Below are positions 7,158-16,113 of a stretch of 32,426 nucleotides of DNA, piece after piece. The notes beneath the pieces are model-generated. The model did no database searches, was not told the DNA's origin, and saw nothing but the letters and a program-made list of their open reading frames with translations. Positions within the stretch are counted from its first letter, which is position 1. The number at the start of each line of letters is the position of its first letter. This stretch comes from an uncultured Desulfobulbaceae bacterium (GTDB taxonomy: Bacteria; Desulfobacterota; Desulfobulbia; Desulfobulbales; Desulfocapsaceae), in contig CALENA010000159.1 in NCBI GenBank assembly GCA_937910875.1, forward strand, positions 1-32,426, in the 5' to 3' direction. The translations under genes were made by a program, and so were the position numbers.

Positions 7158-8342
7158 CTAGGTCCGATAATCGGCGTTGATTTTCACATAGTCAACGGAA
7201 AAATCACAGGTATAGACCTCAACACAACCGGCGCCCTCTTTGAGATCAATGCTCACCGGGATCTGGCGTTCCTTGAGGACTTCAGCGGCCCGGGCCTCGC
7301 TATCCCCGCCCACGGCCAGCCCATCCCTGACAATCACCACATCACCAAAGGCAATATCGACACGCTCCGGTGTAAAACGAACACCAGAGCGACCCATGGC
7401 GGCAAAGATCCGGCCCCAGTTGGCATCCTCGCCGAAAAAGGCTGTCTTGACCAAACTGGAATTGGCCACGGTCCTGGCGATCTGCTCGGCGGCCTCTTCA
7501 CTCCTGGCATTACAAACCCGGATGGTAATGGTCTTGGTCGCTCCCTCACCATCACTCACAATCTGCAGGGCCAGATCCTTGAGCAGGTCTTCGAGGGCAT
7601 CCTCAAAAATGCGTAATCCTGCTACATTTTCTTCATCGATCCACGCATTGTCAGCCGCATTGCTGGCCATGACCAGAACCATATCGTTGGTACTGGTATC
7701 ACCGTCAATGGTGATCCGATTAAACGTGCGCTCCACTCCCTTGACCAAGGCGCCATGCAGCTGTGGAAAGCCAATCTGGGCATCGGTGATGACAAAGGCG
7801 AGCATGGTGGCCATATTGGGCATGATCATACCCGCGCCTTTGGCCATTCCCATGAGCCTGACCTCTTTCCCTCCGATTTGGACAATCCGCTGGACGGTCT
7901 TGGGCACGGTGTCAGTGGTCATGATGGCACGGGATACCAGATCGAAATTCTCTTCCCCCAGGGAAGCAGTTAATCCGGGGATGGCCTGCTCAATAGCCTG
8001 CATGTTCAGGGGGGCGCCGATCACTCCGGTGGAAGAAAGGAGGACCATCTCCTCAGGAATTCCCAAGGCCCTGGCACACAAGGCACCACTCTTCAGGGCC
8101 GCGGCCATACCGGGCTCTCCGGTACAGGCATTGGCACACCCGCTGTTGACCAGAATGGCCTGAGCCCGCCCCTGTTTCAAACGCTCCTGATCGAGGACCA
8201 CAGGGGCCGCCTTTACCTGATTCGTGGTAAACACCCCGGCACACACGGCCGGTTTTTCGCAGAAAATCAGCCCCAAATCGAGACGCCCCTGATATTTGAT
8301 CCCCGCAGCCACAGCTGCGGTTTTAAATCCTTGAATAATCAT
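7158..8342 (-). CDS. argJ: Bifunctional ornithine acetyltransferase / N-acetylglutamate synthase (ArgJ)
   Basis: ArgJ transfers the acetyl group from N-acetylornithine to glutamate (arginine cyclic pathway); bifunctional forms also use acetyl-CoA. The precursor is 394 residues, as normal for the family. The self-cleavage motif KGAGMIMPNMATML is intact, with Ala178-Thr179 as the expected cleavage point and Thr179 as nucleophile of the beta subunit. Other family blocks are VNSGCANACTG (66-74), STGVIG (104-109) and GEDANWGRI near the C-terminus. No good SD precedes the ATG. An ArgA-like acetyltransferase is encoded at 15358-15831, which makes ArgJ's monofunctional or bifunctional status uncertain. 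Confidence 0.95.
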   Translation of the reverse strand: MIIQGFKTAAVAAGIKYQGRLDLGLIFCEKPAVCAGVFTTNQVKAAPVVLDQERLKQGRAQAILVNSGCANACTGEPGMAAALKSGALCARALGIPEEMVLLSSTGVIGAPLNMQAIEQAIPGLTASLGEENFDLVSRAIMTTDTVPKTVQRIVQIGGKEVRLMGMAKGAGMIMPNMATMLAFVITDAQIGFPQLHGALVKGVERTFNRITIDGDTSTNDMVLVMASNAADNAWIDEENVAGLRIFEDALEDLLKDLALQIVSDGEGATKTITIRVCNARSEEAAEQIARTVANSSLVKTAFFGEDANWGRIFAAMGRSGVRFTPERVDIAFGDVVIVRDGLAVGGDSEARAAEVLKERQIPVSIDLKEGAGCVEVYTCDFSVDYVKINADYRT

Positions 8343-8497
8343 AATACATCAACACAGCACAGGTTGTTCACAGGTTCACGGCAGTTCACTCTGCCACTTC
8401 ACTTAGCCACAGCAGACACCTTTGACTCTGCCGGAAGCAGGAACTTACCATTACCATCCAGCATCCTGCCAGTAAAAAATTTCCGGATACTCCAAAT

Positions 8498-8686
8498 GGC
8501 TCCTCGCTGTTCTGGGCGGATAGCCGCGATTGAGTTGTTTGGCCGGTCACCGTTACACTCGAGCGAATAACATGGAAAGAGAAAGAGCGTTTATACCTAC
8601 GGTGGGCCCCCCGCTCAAAAGCTGGCCATGTTTAACTGGGGCTATAGGGTTGTTTGGTATTAACCAGTCCAAACAGCGAGGAACCA
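8498..8686. repeat. Imperfect inverted repeat in the argJ / amidohydrolase divergent intergenic region
   Basis: TGGCTCCTCGCTGTTCTGG (8498-8516) is the near-exact reverse complement of CCAAACAGCGAGGAACCA (8669-8686). The arms bracket about 150 bases that contain no gene. The GTTGTTTGG motif occurs twice inside (near 8534 and 8649). This could be a decayed MITE-like element. The rest of 8343-8792 contains a TTGATA...TATCAA inverted pair near 8717-8748 and no identifiable gene. Confidence 0.45.
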
Positions 8687-8792
8687 AATAACTCTTTGCC
8701 ATTCACTGCTGTTCTTTGATAGAATTGCTCCAGGGAATGGTTATCAATTATTTTAATGCACCAACTGCCTCTTTACAGACACCCATATCATT

Positions 8793-9998
8793 ATGAAGAG
8801 CCACAGTCTTCAAATCGGCAGCGAGCTCAACAACTGGATGCGCGATATCCGCCGCCACCTGCACCGCTATCCTGAACTCTCAACCCAGGAATTCAAGACC
8901 GCCCACTATATCAGCAGCAAACTTGATGAACTCTCTATTTCTCATCGGACAGGTGTTGCCGGCACCGGACTTGTTGCCACCCTCGGCCCGAACGTATCAG
9001 ATGAACCAGATAAGCTGGCCGTGGCCCTGCGAGCCGACATGGATGGTCTGCCGATCCACGAAAAGACAGGTCTTGATTTCAGCTCTCAACATCCTGGAAT
9101 CATGCATGCCTGCGGCCACGACGGCCATGTGGCCATGCTTCTTGGCGCCGCAGCCCTGCTTTTGAAGGAGAACCTGCAGGGTCGAGTCGTGCTGATCTTT
9201 CAGCCGGCTGAGGAAAAGGAAGGCGGGGCTGAACGAATGATCGCCGACGGGGCGCTGAAAGGTGTCGGTTCAATCTTTGCCGGCCATATCGATCGCCACT
9301 TTGCAGTGGGCGAGATTGCGGTCCAGCCAGGCCTGATCTGTGCCTATACCGATGAATTCAAAATCACCATCCTCAGCCATGGGGGCCATGCGGCTAAACC
9401 ACACGAGACCGTGGACTGTATCGTGGTGGCCAGCCTCCTGGTGATGAGTATCCAGACCCTGGTCTCACGTGAGGTCAATCCCTCTTTTCCTTCTGTGGTC
9501 ACCGTGGGTCACTTTCGGGGAGGCAATGCCGCAAATGTCATCGCCGACCAGGCTGTACTCACCGGGACCATCCGCACCACCCATCCTGAATGCCGAGACA
9601 AGATCATCACCGGACTTAAACGGATGGTAATGGCCATGCGGGAATTGTACACAGCCACGGCCGACATCACCATATTCCCAGGTTATCCACCGGTCATCAA
9701 CGAAGAACAGAGCACTCTTCTGGCCAGAAAGGCCGCACGTCAGACCGTGGGCAAGGCCGGACTCAAAGGCCAACCTCATCCAAGTCTGGGCGGTGAAGAT
9801 TTTTCCTTCTATCTGAGCCAGATCCCTGGTTGTCTGGCACGCTTCGGAGCCCGACGTGACGATCTGGTCAACGTGGCCGCCCACAGCCCACGCTTTGATT
9901 TTGACGAAGACGTTCTGCCCATCGGAGCCGAATACCTGGCCCGCTGTGCGCTGCTTGCCCTGGCGCACTCCACCGCTTATGCCGGAGGTCCCCGATGA
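8793..9998 (+). CDS. M20 family metal-dependent amidohydrolase (N-acyl-amino acid hydrolase type)
   Basis: This family removes acyl groups from N-acyl amino acids or related amides using a dinuclear metal centre. The M20D/IAA-amidohydrolase signatures are present. They are HLHRYPELS (22-30), RADMDGLP (80-87), MHACGHDGH at 104-112 with the metal-binding Cys107 and His109, QPAEE at 137-141, and His165 in GHIDRH. The dimerisation domain follows, then GGEDFSFY and AAHSPRFDFDE near the C-terminus. Length (401) is normal and no signal peptide is seen, so it is cytoplasmic. It is the first gene of a three-gene operon; its stop overlaps the next start (ATGA). The exact substrate cannot be told from sequence. 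Confidence 0.9.
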   Translation: MKSHSLQIGSELNNWMRDIRRHLHRYPELSTQEFKTAHYISSKLDELSISHRTGVAGTGLVATLGPNVSDEPDKLAVALRADMDGLPIHEKTGLDFSSQHPGIMHACGHDGHVAMLLGAAALLLKENLQGRVVLIFQPAEEKEGGAERMIADGALKGVGSIFAGHIDRHFAVGEIAVQPGLICAYTDEFKITILSHGGHAAKPHETVDCIVVASLLVMSIQTLVSREVNPSFPSVVTVGHFRGGNAANVIADQAVLTGTIRTTHPECRDKIITGLKRMVMAMRELYTATADITIFPGYPPVINEEQSTLLARKAARQTVGKAGLKGQPHPSLGGEDFSFYLSQIPGCLARFGARRDDLVNVAAHSPRFDFDEDVLPIGAEYLARCALLALAHSTAYAGGPR

Positions 9999-11098
9999 GA
10001 TGCCTTCAATTTCACCCCAGCACCCCCCTGACCATCGGCATCGAACTTGAATTTCAGCTTCTTGATCCAAATTCATTCGATCTCAAGCCCTGCGGGCCTG
10101 AACTCCTGAAACTGGTTCCGGATGAATATCGAAACAATATAAAGGCCGAGTTCATTCAATCCATGGTCGAGCTCAGCAGCCCTGTCTGCCATGACATGCA
10201 GGAACTGGAGGATTCAATTGGACTGCTCTACGCCACCCTTGACCAACTGGCCGGACAATGTGACTGTCTGCCCTATGCGGCAAGTCTCCATCCCTTTGCC
10301 AGGGTTTCAGACCGGCAGGTCTTCCCGTCCAACCGATACCATACCTTGATGTCTGAGTTACAACTTTCAGGGCGACGGATGATGACCCAGGCCCTGCATG
10401 TCCACATCGGCCTCAGCAACCGCGAACAACTGATCCGCATCTGCAATGACCTGCGCGGTTTTTTGCCGACCCTCCTGGCCCTTTCTACATCTTCTCCCTT
10501 TCTTGAAGGTGAAGACACAGGCTTCCACTCCTATCGCAGCAATATTTTTGCCGCCCTGCCCCGGAACGGTATCCCCCAAAAACTTGCAAGTTGGGAGCAG
10601 TTTACCAAGCTGATCAGCCTGTTCAGCGAGGCCACCCTCCTGGAAGGAATCAATGAACTGTGGTGGGATGTTCGCCCTCATCCCGATTTTGGAACCATTG
10701 AAATTCGTATCTGCGACCTCCCGTCAAAAATGGGCCATATTCTGGCCCTTGCGGCCCTGATCCAGGCCCTGGTGGCCACACTCAATGAATATCCCCCGGA
10801 GGTGCAGCCCATGGATGAGATCATCCGCCACAACAAATGGCATGCGAGCCGCTTCGGACTTGCCGGGACCCGTATTGGTTCTGAACCGGACAGCCACATG
10901 AGCTTTCAGCAGGCAGCCCTTGACCTTCTTGAATTTGTGCGTCCGGTAGCAGAGGTCTTGAACAGCGGAGATTATCTTGAAAAGTGTCTGGATATCATCC
11001 ACAATGGAACCAGTGCGGACCGGCAGCGACGTCTGTACCGGCAACACGGATCATACCAGACCATGATCCACACTCTCCAGAGTGAATTCTGGCTCTAA
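9995..11098 (+). CDS. Carboxylate-amine ligase, GCS2/YbdK type (glutamate-cysteine ligase-like)
   Basis: ATP-dependent ligases of this family join the gamma-carboxyl of glutamate to an amine, as in glutamate-cysteine ligase. Seen in sequence: the N-terminal GIELEFQLLD (metal/ATP site), EFIQSMVELSSPVC, ALHVHIGLS with the family's HVHxG pattern, WWDVRPHPDFGTIEIRICDLPS (the substrate-binding RP.P.GT.E.R block), and IRHNKWHASRFGL. All YbdK-type motifs appear intact. It overlaps the amidohydrolase by 4 bases and ends 5 bases before a gamma-glutamyltransferase gene. The context suggests gamma-glutamyl compound metabolism, but the amine substrate is unknown. It need not make glutathione. Confidence 0.87.
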   Translation: MRCLQFHPSTPLTIGIELEFQLLDPNSFDLKPCGPELLKLVPDEYRNNIKAEFIQSMVELSSPVCHDMQELEDSIGLLYATLDQLAGQCDCLPYAASLHPFARVSDRQVFPSNRYHTLMSELQLSGRRMMTQALHVHIGLSNREQLIRICNDLRGFLPTLLALSTSSPFLEGEDTGFHSYRSNIFAALPRNGIPQKLASWEQFTKLISLFSEATLLEGINELWWDVRPHPDFGTIEIRICDLPSKMGHILALAALIQALVATLNEYPPEVQPMDEIIRHNKWHASRFGLAGTRIGSEPDSHMSFQQAALDLLEFVRPVAEVLNSGDYLEKCLDIIHNGTSADRQRRLYRQHGSYQTMIHTLQSEFWL

Positions 11099-11103
11099 CC
11101 AGC

Positions 11104-12654
11104 ATGACTGGACCATCACCTTCTTCCATGACTGAAACAACTCCATACCAGACACCGCTGCCCCGGCCCCGGGCCATTGCTGCCAGCGGCCATCCCCTGG
11201 TAAGCCAGGTGGCCATCGATATTCTTGACCAGGGGGGGAATGCCTTTGATGCGATTGTTGCCGCAGGCTTTGTCAGCACCATTGCAGAACCGACCCTGAC
11301 CAGCCTCGGCGGGGGTGGTTTTCTCCTGACCCGCCCCTGCAATCAGGCACCCACAATTTTTGATTTCTTCACCAACACCCCGGGACTGGGTCTGAACACC
11401 TCTGAACTGGAACCCCATTTCTTTCCGGTCACGGTCAGCTTTGCCGGATCAGACCAGGACTTCAATATCGGCCTTGGCTCAGTGGCCGTTCCTGGAACCC
11501 TCAAAGGACTGCTCCATGTCCATGACAGGCTTGGCCGCCTGTCCCTGAAAAAAATCCTAACCCCGGCCATCCACGCCGCCCGGACAGGCGTTCCTTTAAG
11601 CCGACACCAGGGGTATTTTCACACCCTGCTCAGACCCATTCTCAGCCTGAGCCGCCGCAGCCGCAGGCTTTACTCACCCGGCGGTAGACTTCTGGGGACA
11701 GGCGAACTGTTTTACAACCATGAGATGGCCAACTTTCTGGAAGAGCTGAGCCAGAACAAAGGTCGGACCTTTTATGAACAACCTATGGCCCGGCAGATCG
11801 AACAGGAAATGGAAACCATGGAGGGATTGCTGACCGCTGCGGATTTGACCCACTATCAGGTCCTGGAGCGTCAACCTCTGAGGGGGGGGTATCGAACTAT
11901 GGAATTTCTCAGTAATCCCGACCCGTCCCTGGGCGGAACCCTGATCTGCCAGGCCCTCCAGGAACTTGAGAAGCATTCTATGGAAGGCCTCGACCCTCTG
12001 AGCCCCGACTACCTCATGATTCACGCCCAGGTACAGCTGGCCGTGGACGAACATCGCCTGAGATTACGCACAGACCCCTCCGCGACCAGGACCTTCAGCC
12101 GAGGCACGACCCACATCAGCATTGTGGATCAGGAGGGAAACGTGGCCTCCATGACAAACTCAAACGGCGAGGGGTCTGGCTACATTGCCCCGGGTTGTGG
12201 CGTCATGCTCAACAACATGATGGGCGAAGACGATCTCCATCCCGATGGTTTTCACTGCAGCCCCCCGGGAATCCGCGTCTCTTCAATGATGTCACCCTCT
12301 CTGCTTCTGGAGAATAATCAGGTCAGGCTGGTGATCGGCAGCGGCGGCAGCAAGCGGATTCGAACCGCCATCAGCCAGGTCATTACCCTGGTCATCGATT
12401 GCGGGATGGGAGTGCAGGAGGCGATTGATTTTCCCCGACTGCATTGGGATGGCACAGTCTTTCAGGTGGAACCTGGCTTTTCCCGGGCAACCCTCAGTTC
12501 CCTGAAAAGACTTGGGCCGGTCAATGAATGGAGCGAAAAAAATGTCTACTTCGGTGGAGTCCACGCCGTGGCCCCGGGGTTGGACGGCGGTGCTGATCCA
12601 CGCCGGGGCGGGGCCGTCAGGATGCAGCCCGTCCCGCAAGGCCTTTCTAGCTGA
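11104..12654 (+). CDS. ggt: Gamma-glutamyltransferase / gamma-glutamyl hydrolase (GGT), probably cytoplasmic
   Basis: GGT cleaves gamma-glutamyl bonds and transfers the glutamyl group to water or an amino acid, after self-cleavage into two subunits. The self-cleavage site is GTTHISIVD, with Thr335 as the expected nucleophile (E. coli Thr391 equivalent). Other family blocks are [15 protein letters not shown] (27-41), [10 protein letters not shown] (44-53), [11 protein letters not shown], and C-terminal [14 protein letters not shown] and [12 protein letters not shown]. At 516 residues it is shorter than secreted GGTs (about 570) and lacks a signal peptide, so it should stay in the cytoplasm. 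The usual C-terminal segment is modified. Its 3' end overlaps secA, convergent, by 8 bases. Confidence 0.88.
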   Translation: MTGPSPSSMTETTPYQTPLPRPRAIAASGHPLVSQVAIDILDQGGNAFDAIVAAGFVSTIAEPTLTSLGGGGFLLTRPCNQAPTIFDFFTNTPGLGLNTSELEPHFFPVTVSFAGSDQDFNIGLGSVAVPGTLKGLLHVHDRLGRLSLKKILTPAIHAARTGVPLSRHQGYFHTLLRPILSLSRRSRRLYSPGGRLLGTGELFYNHEMANFLEELSQNKGRTFYEQPMARQIEQEMETMEGLLTAADLTHYQVLERQPLRGGYRTMEFLSNPDPSLGGTLICQALQELEKHSMEGLDPLSPDYLMIHAQVQLAVDEHRLRLRTDPSATRTFSRGTTHISIVDQEGNVASMTNSNGEGSGYIAPGCGVMLNNMMGEDDLHPDGFHCSPPGIRVSSMMSPSLLLENNQVRLVIGSGGSKRIRTAISQVITLVIDCGMGVQEAIDFPRLHWDGTVFQVEPGFSRATLSSLKRLGPVNEWSEKNVYFGGVHAVAPGLDGGADPRRGGAVRMQPVPQGLSS

Positions 12655-15199
12655 GTTTTCCGCAACATCGTTTGTACTTCTTGCCCGAGCCACAGGGGCA
12701 ATCAGCGTTGCGGCCAATTTTGTCGCCCTCACGCTTTGCAGGCTGCTGCGGCTCCGGCTCTAGCCCCGGAGCCAACAAACGGCTCAGCCGCAACTCTTCT
12801 TCACGCTTACGCCGCCGTTCCTCTTCCAGGCGCTGGGCATCACCCTCCTGAACCAGCTCGACCCGCATCAAGGCTGAAACGGTCTGCTGTTTCACCGTTT
12901 CCATGGTGTTCATGAACATCTGAAACCCTTCCCGTTTATACTCGATGAGTGGGTTCTTCTGTCCATATCCGCGCAGCCCGATCCCCTCTTTCAGGTGATC
13001 CATGGACAAGAGATGCTCTTTCCAGTGATTATCGACCATCTGCAGCAGGATAATCCGCTCCAGATGACGCTGGCCGGCCACGCTATTTTTCTCAACTCTT
13101 ATCTGATAAGCGACCCGCACCTGCTCATTCAGGAGATCACGCAGGGAATCAGCGTTCAGGCCAATGCGCTGCTCGCCTGCCAGTGCAAAGGGGAAATGAA
13201 AGGTATCCTGCATGCGCTCGGACAGTCCCGCCCAATCCCAGTCCTCGGAAGCCTGACGCTCATGGGCAAAATCAACCGCCACCTTCGCGGCCAGATCAAC
13301 CAGCATATCGTCGATAATCTCTGACAGATCATCATTTTCAAGGACCTCACGCCGCTGACGGTAGATCACTTCACGCTGCTTGTTCATGACATCATCATAT
13401 TCGAGCAGGTGCTTCCTGATATCAAAATGGTGCCCCTCCACCTTCCGCTGGGCATTCTCAATGGCCTTGGAGATCATGGCATGCTCGATGGGCTCATCCT
13501 CTTCCATGCCGAGTTTGTCCATGATTCCGGAGATTCGACCGGAGCCAAAGATACGCAGGAGGTCATCCTCAAGGGAGAGAAAAAAACGGGAAGAGCCAGG
13601 ATCACCCTGCCGACCGGAACGGCCACGCAACTGGTTGTCGATGCGGCGCGACTCGTGCCGGCTGGTTCCAAGGATATGCAGCCCGCCCACCTCCTTGACC
13701 CCCTCACCCAGCTTGATATCGGTTCCACGACCGGCCATGTTCGTGGCAATGGTGACCTTGCCCAACTGTCCTGCTCCGGCAATGATCTCTGCCTCACGGT
13801 CATGGTGTTTGGCGTTCAGGACCTCATGTTTCACTTTATCTTTCTTGAGCATCCGGGAGATCTTCTCGGAGACATCAATTGAGATTGTTCCCACAAGAAC
13901 TGGCTGCTTCGCCACATGCAATTCTTTGATCTCTCCAATAATGGCCCGATATTTAGCGGCCTCGTTCTTGTAGATCACATCAGCAAAATCCTTCCGGATC
14001 ATGGGCTGATTAGTGGGCATGATCACCACGTCAAGATTGTAGATCTTCTTGAACTCAGGCGCCTCGGTATCGGCCGTTCCGGTCATGCCGGCCAGTTTTT
14101 TATACATCCGGAAGTAATTCTGAAAGGTAATCGAGGCCAGAGTTTGATTCTCTTTCTCGATGGTCACCCCTTCCTTGGCCTCCAGGGCCTGGTGCAACCC
14201 GTCACTGTACCGGCGGCCCTCCATGGTCCGTCCGGTAAACTCGTCGACAATCACCACCTTGCCGTTTTTGACGATATAATCCACATCACGCTGAAACAGG
14301 ACATGGGCCTTGAGGGCCTGGTTGAGATGATGCAGCCGCTCAATACTCGAGGGATCATAAAGATTATCAACCTCCAGTAATTCTTCACCCAGGGCAACAC
14401 CCTCTTCAGTTAATGATACCTGGCGGGATTTTTCATCCACCATATAGTGCTCATCCCGCTTGAAGTGGGTCATCAACTGATCGACACTGACATAGAGATC
14501 GGTGGAGATATCGGCCGGACCAGAAATAATCAACGGGGTCCTGGCCTCATCAATGAGAATGGAGTCGACCTCATCCACGATGGCATAGTTAAAACCACGC
14601 TGGCAGAACTCGGCCAGTTCGAACTTCATATTATCGCGCAGATAATCAAAGCCAAACTCATTGTTGGTGCCATAGGTCACATCAGCCGCGTAGGCCTCAC
14701 GCCGCTGCTGATCGTCCATACCATGGACGATTTTGCCCACGGAAAGTCCAAGAAAACGATAAACCTGTCCCATCCAATCGGCATCACGAGCGGCCAGATA
14801 GTCATTGACCGTGACCACATGCACTCCTTTTCCGGAAAGGGCATTGAGGTACACGGGCAGGGTTGAGGTCAGGGTCTTGCCCTCACCAGTCTTCATCTCT
14901 GCAATTTTGCCCTGATGGAGGATGATCCCGCCGATCAACTGGACATCGTAGTGGCGCTCGCCCAGAACTCGACGGCCACCCTCACGCATCACGGCAAAGG
15001 CCTCGGGCAACAGGTCTTCCAGGGTTTCACCCTGAGCAACCCGTTCCTTAAGCTCAATGGTCTTGGCGGCCAACTCCTCATCGGAAAGAGGGGTCAATGC
15101 CGCCTCCTGCTCATTGATGCGCCGGACCAGAGGCTGTATCTGTTTGAGGACCCGTTCGTTCTTGCTGCCAAAGACCTTTGTTAAGACTTTTCCTATCAT
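12647..15199 (-). CDS. secA: Preprotein translocase ATPase SecA
   Basis: SecA drives secretory proteins through SecYEG. The 850-residue protein has the Walker A motif MKTGEGKT at 102-109, [13 protein letters not shown] (Walker B region), the preprotein cross-linking domain, [13 protein letters not shown] (DEAD motor 2) and the C-terminal SEC-C zinc motif [13 protein letters not shown], which binds SecB and lipids. Family length is typical. The start at 15199 is preceded only by a weak GGA. The gene lies 158 bases after the ArgA-like gene, with a dispersed repeat in between, and its stop overlaps the end of ggt. Confidence 0.98.
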   Translation of the reverse strand: MIGKVLTKVFGSKNERVLKQIQPLVRRINEQEAALTPLSDEELAAKTIELKERVAQGETLEDLLPEAFAVMREGGRRVLGERHYDVQLIGGIILHQGKIAEMKTGEGKTLTSTLPVYLNALSGKGVHVVTVNDYLAARDADWMGQVYRFLGLSVGKIVHGMDDQQRREAYAADVTYGTNNEFGFDYLRDNMKFELAEFCQRGFNYAIVDEVDSILIDEARTPLIISGPADISTDLYVSVDQLMTHFKRDEHYMVDEKSRQVSLTEEGVALGEELLEVDNLYDPSSIERLHHLNQALKAHVLFQRDVDYIVKNGKVVIVDEFTGRTMEGRRYSDGLHQALEAKEGVTIEKENQTLASITFQNYFRMYKKLAGMTGTADTEAPEFKKIYNLDVVIMPTNQPMIRKDFADVIYKNEAAKYRAIIGEIKELHVAKQPVLVGTISIDVSEKISRMLKKDKVKHEVLNAKHHDREAEIIAGAGQLGKVTIATNMAGRGTDIKLGEGVKEVGGLHILGTSRHESRRIDNQLRGRSGRQGDPGSSRFFLSLEDDLLRIFGSGRISGIMDKLGMEEDEPIEHAMISKAIENAQRKVEGHHFDIRKHLLEYDDVMNKQREVIYRQRREVLENDDLSEIIDDMLVDLAAKVAVDFAHERQASEDWDWAGLSERMQDTFHFPFALAGEQRIGLNADSLRDLLNEQVRVAYQIRVEKNSVAGQRHLERIILLQMVDNHWKEHLLSMDHLKEGIGLRGYGQKNPLIEYKREGFQMFMNTMETVKQQTVSALMRVELVQEGDAQRLEEERRRKREEELRLSRLLAPGLEPEPQQPAKREGDKIGRNADCPCGSGKKYKRCCGKLS

Positions 15200-15245
15200 T
15201 TCAGTTCCGTTTTCAGATCAACACATAAAGCTACGTTAAACAACT

Positions 15246-15343
15246 AACCAGCAGGGCTGGACCAGATTGGCCAGCCACAACCAACAATGAAAGTGCATTC
15301 CTTCGGCATGGTCAGTCATGGTCTTCGATAAACTTTCATATCA
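15246..15343 (+). repeat. Dispersed intergenic repeat, copy A
   Basis: About 98 bases running from AACCAGCAGGGCTGG to CTTTCATATCA align by eye along their whole length with 27680-27774 (roughly 70% identical). The 3' third (CAGTCATGGTCTTCGATAAACTTTCATATCA) also matches 20298-20331. GGCTGG and CCAGCC inside can form a small stem. It lies between secA and the ArgA-like gene. Confidence 0.65.
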
Positions 15344-15357
15344 GTACAGACAGGCAA

Positions 15358-15831
15358 TCAGTTTTCACCCTCTCCCCCCTCAACTCGATAGAGCAGGGCA
15401 TCCTCATCACAATCTGGAAATTTATGGCAGTTAATGCAATCACTCCAGATCTTGTGGGGCAGATCACGCTTGTCCACATCAGCAAAGCCCTGCTTGCGAA
15501 AAAAGCCCGCCTGGTAGGTCAAGGTAAAAATCTGGGCGATCCCCAGTTCTCTGGCCTCAGCCAGACAGGCAGCCACCAGTTGTGCCCCGATCCCCCGGGT
15601 CTGAAACTCCTCCAACACAGCCAAGCTCCTGATTTCAGCCAGATTCTCCCAGGTAATGTGCAGGGCACAGACCCCGATGACCCGACCGTCATTATCACAA
15701 TAAACAATGAAATCACGGAGATGATCATAGAGCGAGCTGATGGAACGGCCAAGGAGCAGACTTTTTGCGGCAAAATGATTCAACAGAATATGAATGCTTT
15801 TCACATCATTCATACACGCATTCCTGATCAT
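15358..15831 (-). CDS. GNAT acetyltransferase, short ArgA-like N-acetylglutamate synthase
   Basis: This is a single GNAT domain of 157 residues. It starts IRNACMNDVKSIHILL, the acetyl-CoA loop is EFQTRGIGAQLVAACLAEARELGI, and the C-terminal part reads FFRKQGFADVDKRDLPHKIW. The stretch DCINCHKFPDCDEDAL near the C-terminus is, from memory, typical of the short ArgA-like proteins of Desulfobacterota and Geobacter relatives. These make N-acetylglutamate for arginine synthesis and lack the amino-acid kinase domain of E. coli ArgA. A strong SD (AGAGGTG) precedes the ATG, and the start overlaps the preceding stop (ATGA). Function is inferred; general GNAT membership is clear. Confidence 0.78.
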   Translation of the reverse strand: MIRNACMNDVKSIHILLNHFAAKSLLLGRSISSLYDHLRDFIVYCDNDGRVIGVCALHITWENLAEIRSLAVLEEFQTRGIGAQLVAACLAEARELGIAQIFTLTYQAGFFRKQGFADVDKRDLPHKIWSDCINCHKFPDCDEDALLYRVEGGEGEN

Positions 15832-16082
15832 CTGATCACCTCTTTTTTCTTGCTCGGACTGATTTCAAGCACCGGCTGAAGACTTCTGGCAGCTGACGGG
15901 TCGATCGCATCCATCCCGCTCTCTCCATAGGATTTCTGGAGCAGACTCTGACCGGTCCAGATCCCCAGCAGATACATCCACAAAAAAATACAAAAACAGA
16001 CCACCGCGATCCCGCCAATGGCAGGCAGACTCAATTCAAATTTGATCTTGTTGGCTTTTTTCTTTTTTTTTACAGCGGCCAT
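15828..16082 (-). CDS. Short single-pass membrane protein, possible SPOR-protein N-terminus
   Basis: The 84-residue protein has a Lys-rich N-terminus (VKKKKKANKIK), a membrane segment at about residues 22-43 (IGGIAVVCFCIFLWMYLLGIW) followed by TGQSLL, and a short polar tail. In related bacteria argS is often followed by a SPOR-domain protein with this kind of KKK...FEFSLP...FLWMFLLGIWxGQ beginning. The SPOR domain itself is missing here, so this may be a shortened version (inference from memory). A nine-T run at 16063-16071 encodes part of the lysine stretch and is a possible slippage site. It sits 31 bases after argS and overlaps the ArgA-like start by 4 bases. Confidence 0.6.
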   Translation of the reverse strand: MAAVKKKKKANKIKFELSLPAIGGIAVVCFCIFLWMYLLGIWTGQSLLQKSYGESGMDAIDPSAARSLQPVLEISPSKKKEVIR

Positions 16083-16113
16083 GAGAGATAAACCCGTAAC
16101 AGGAACAGGTGGC

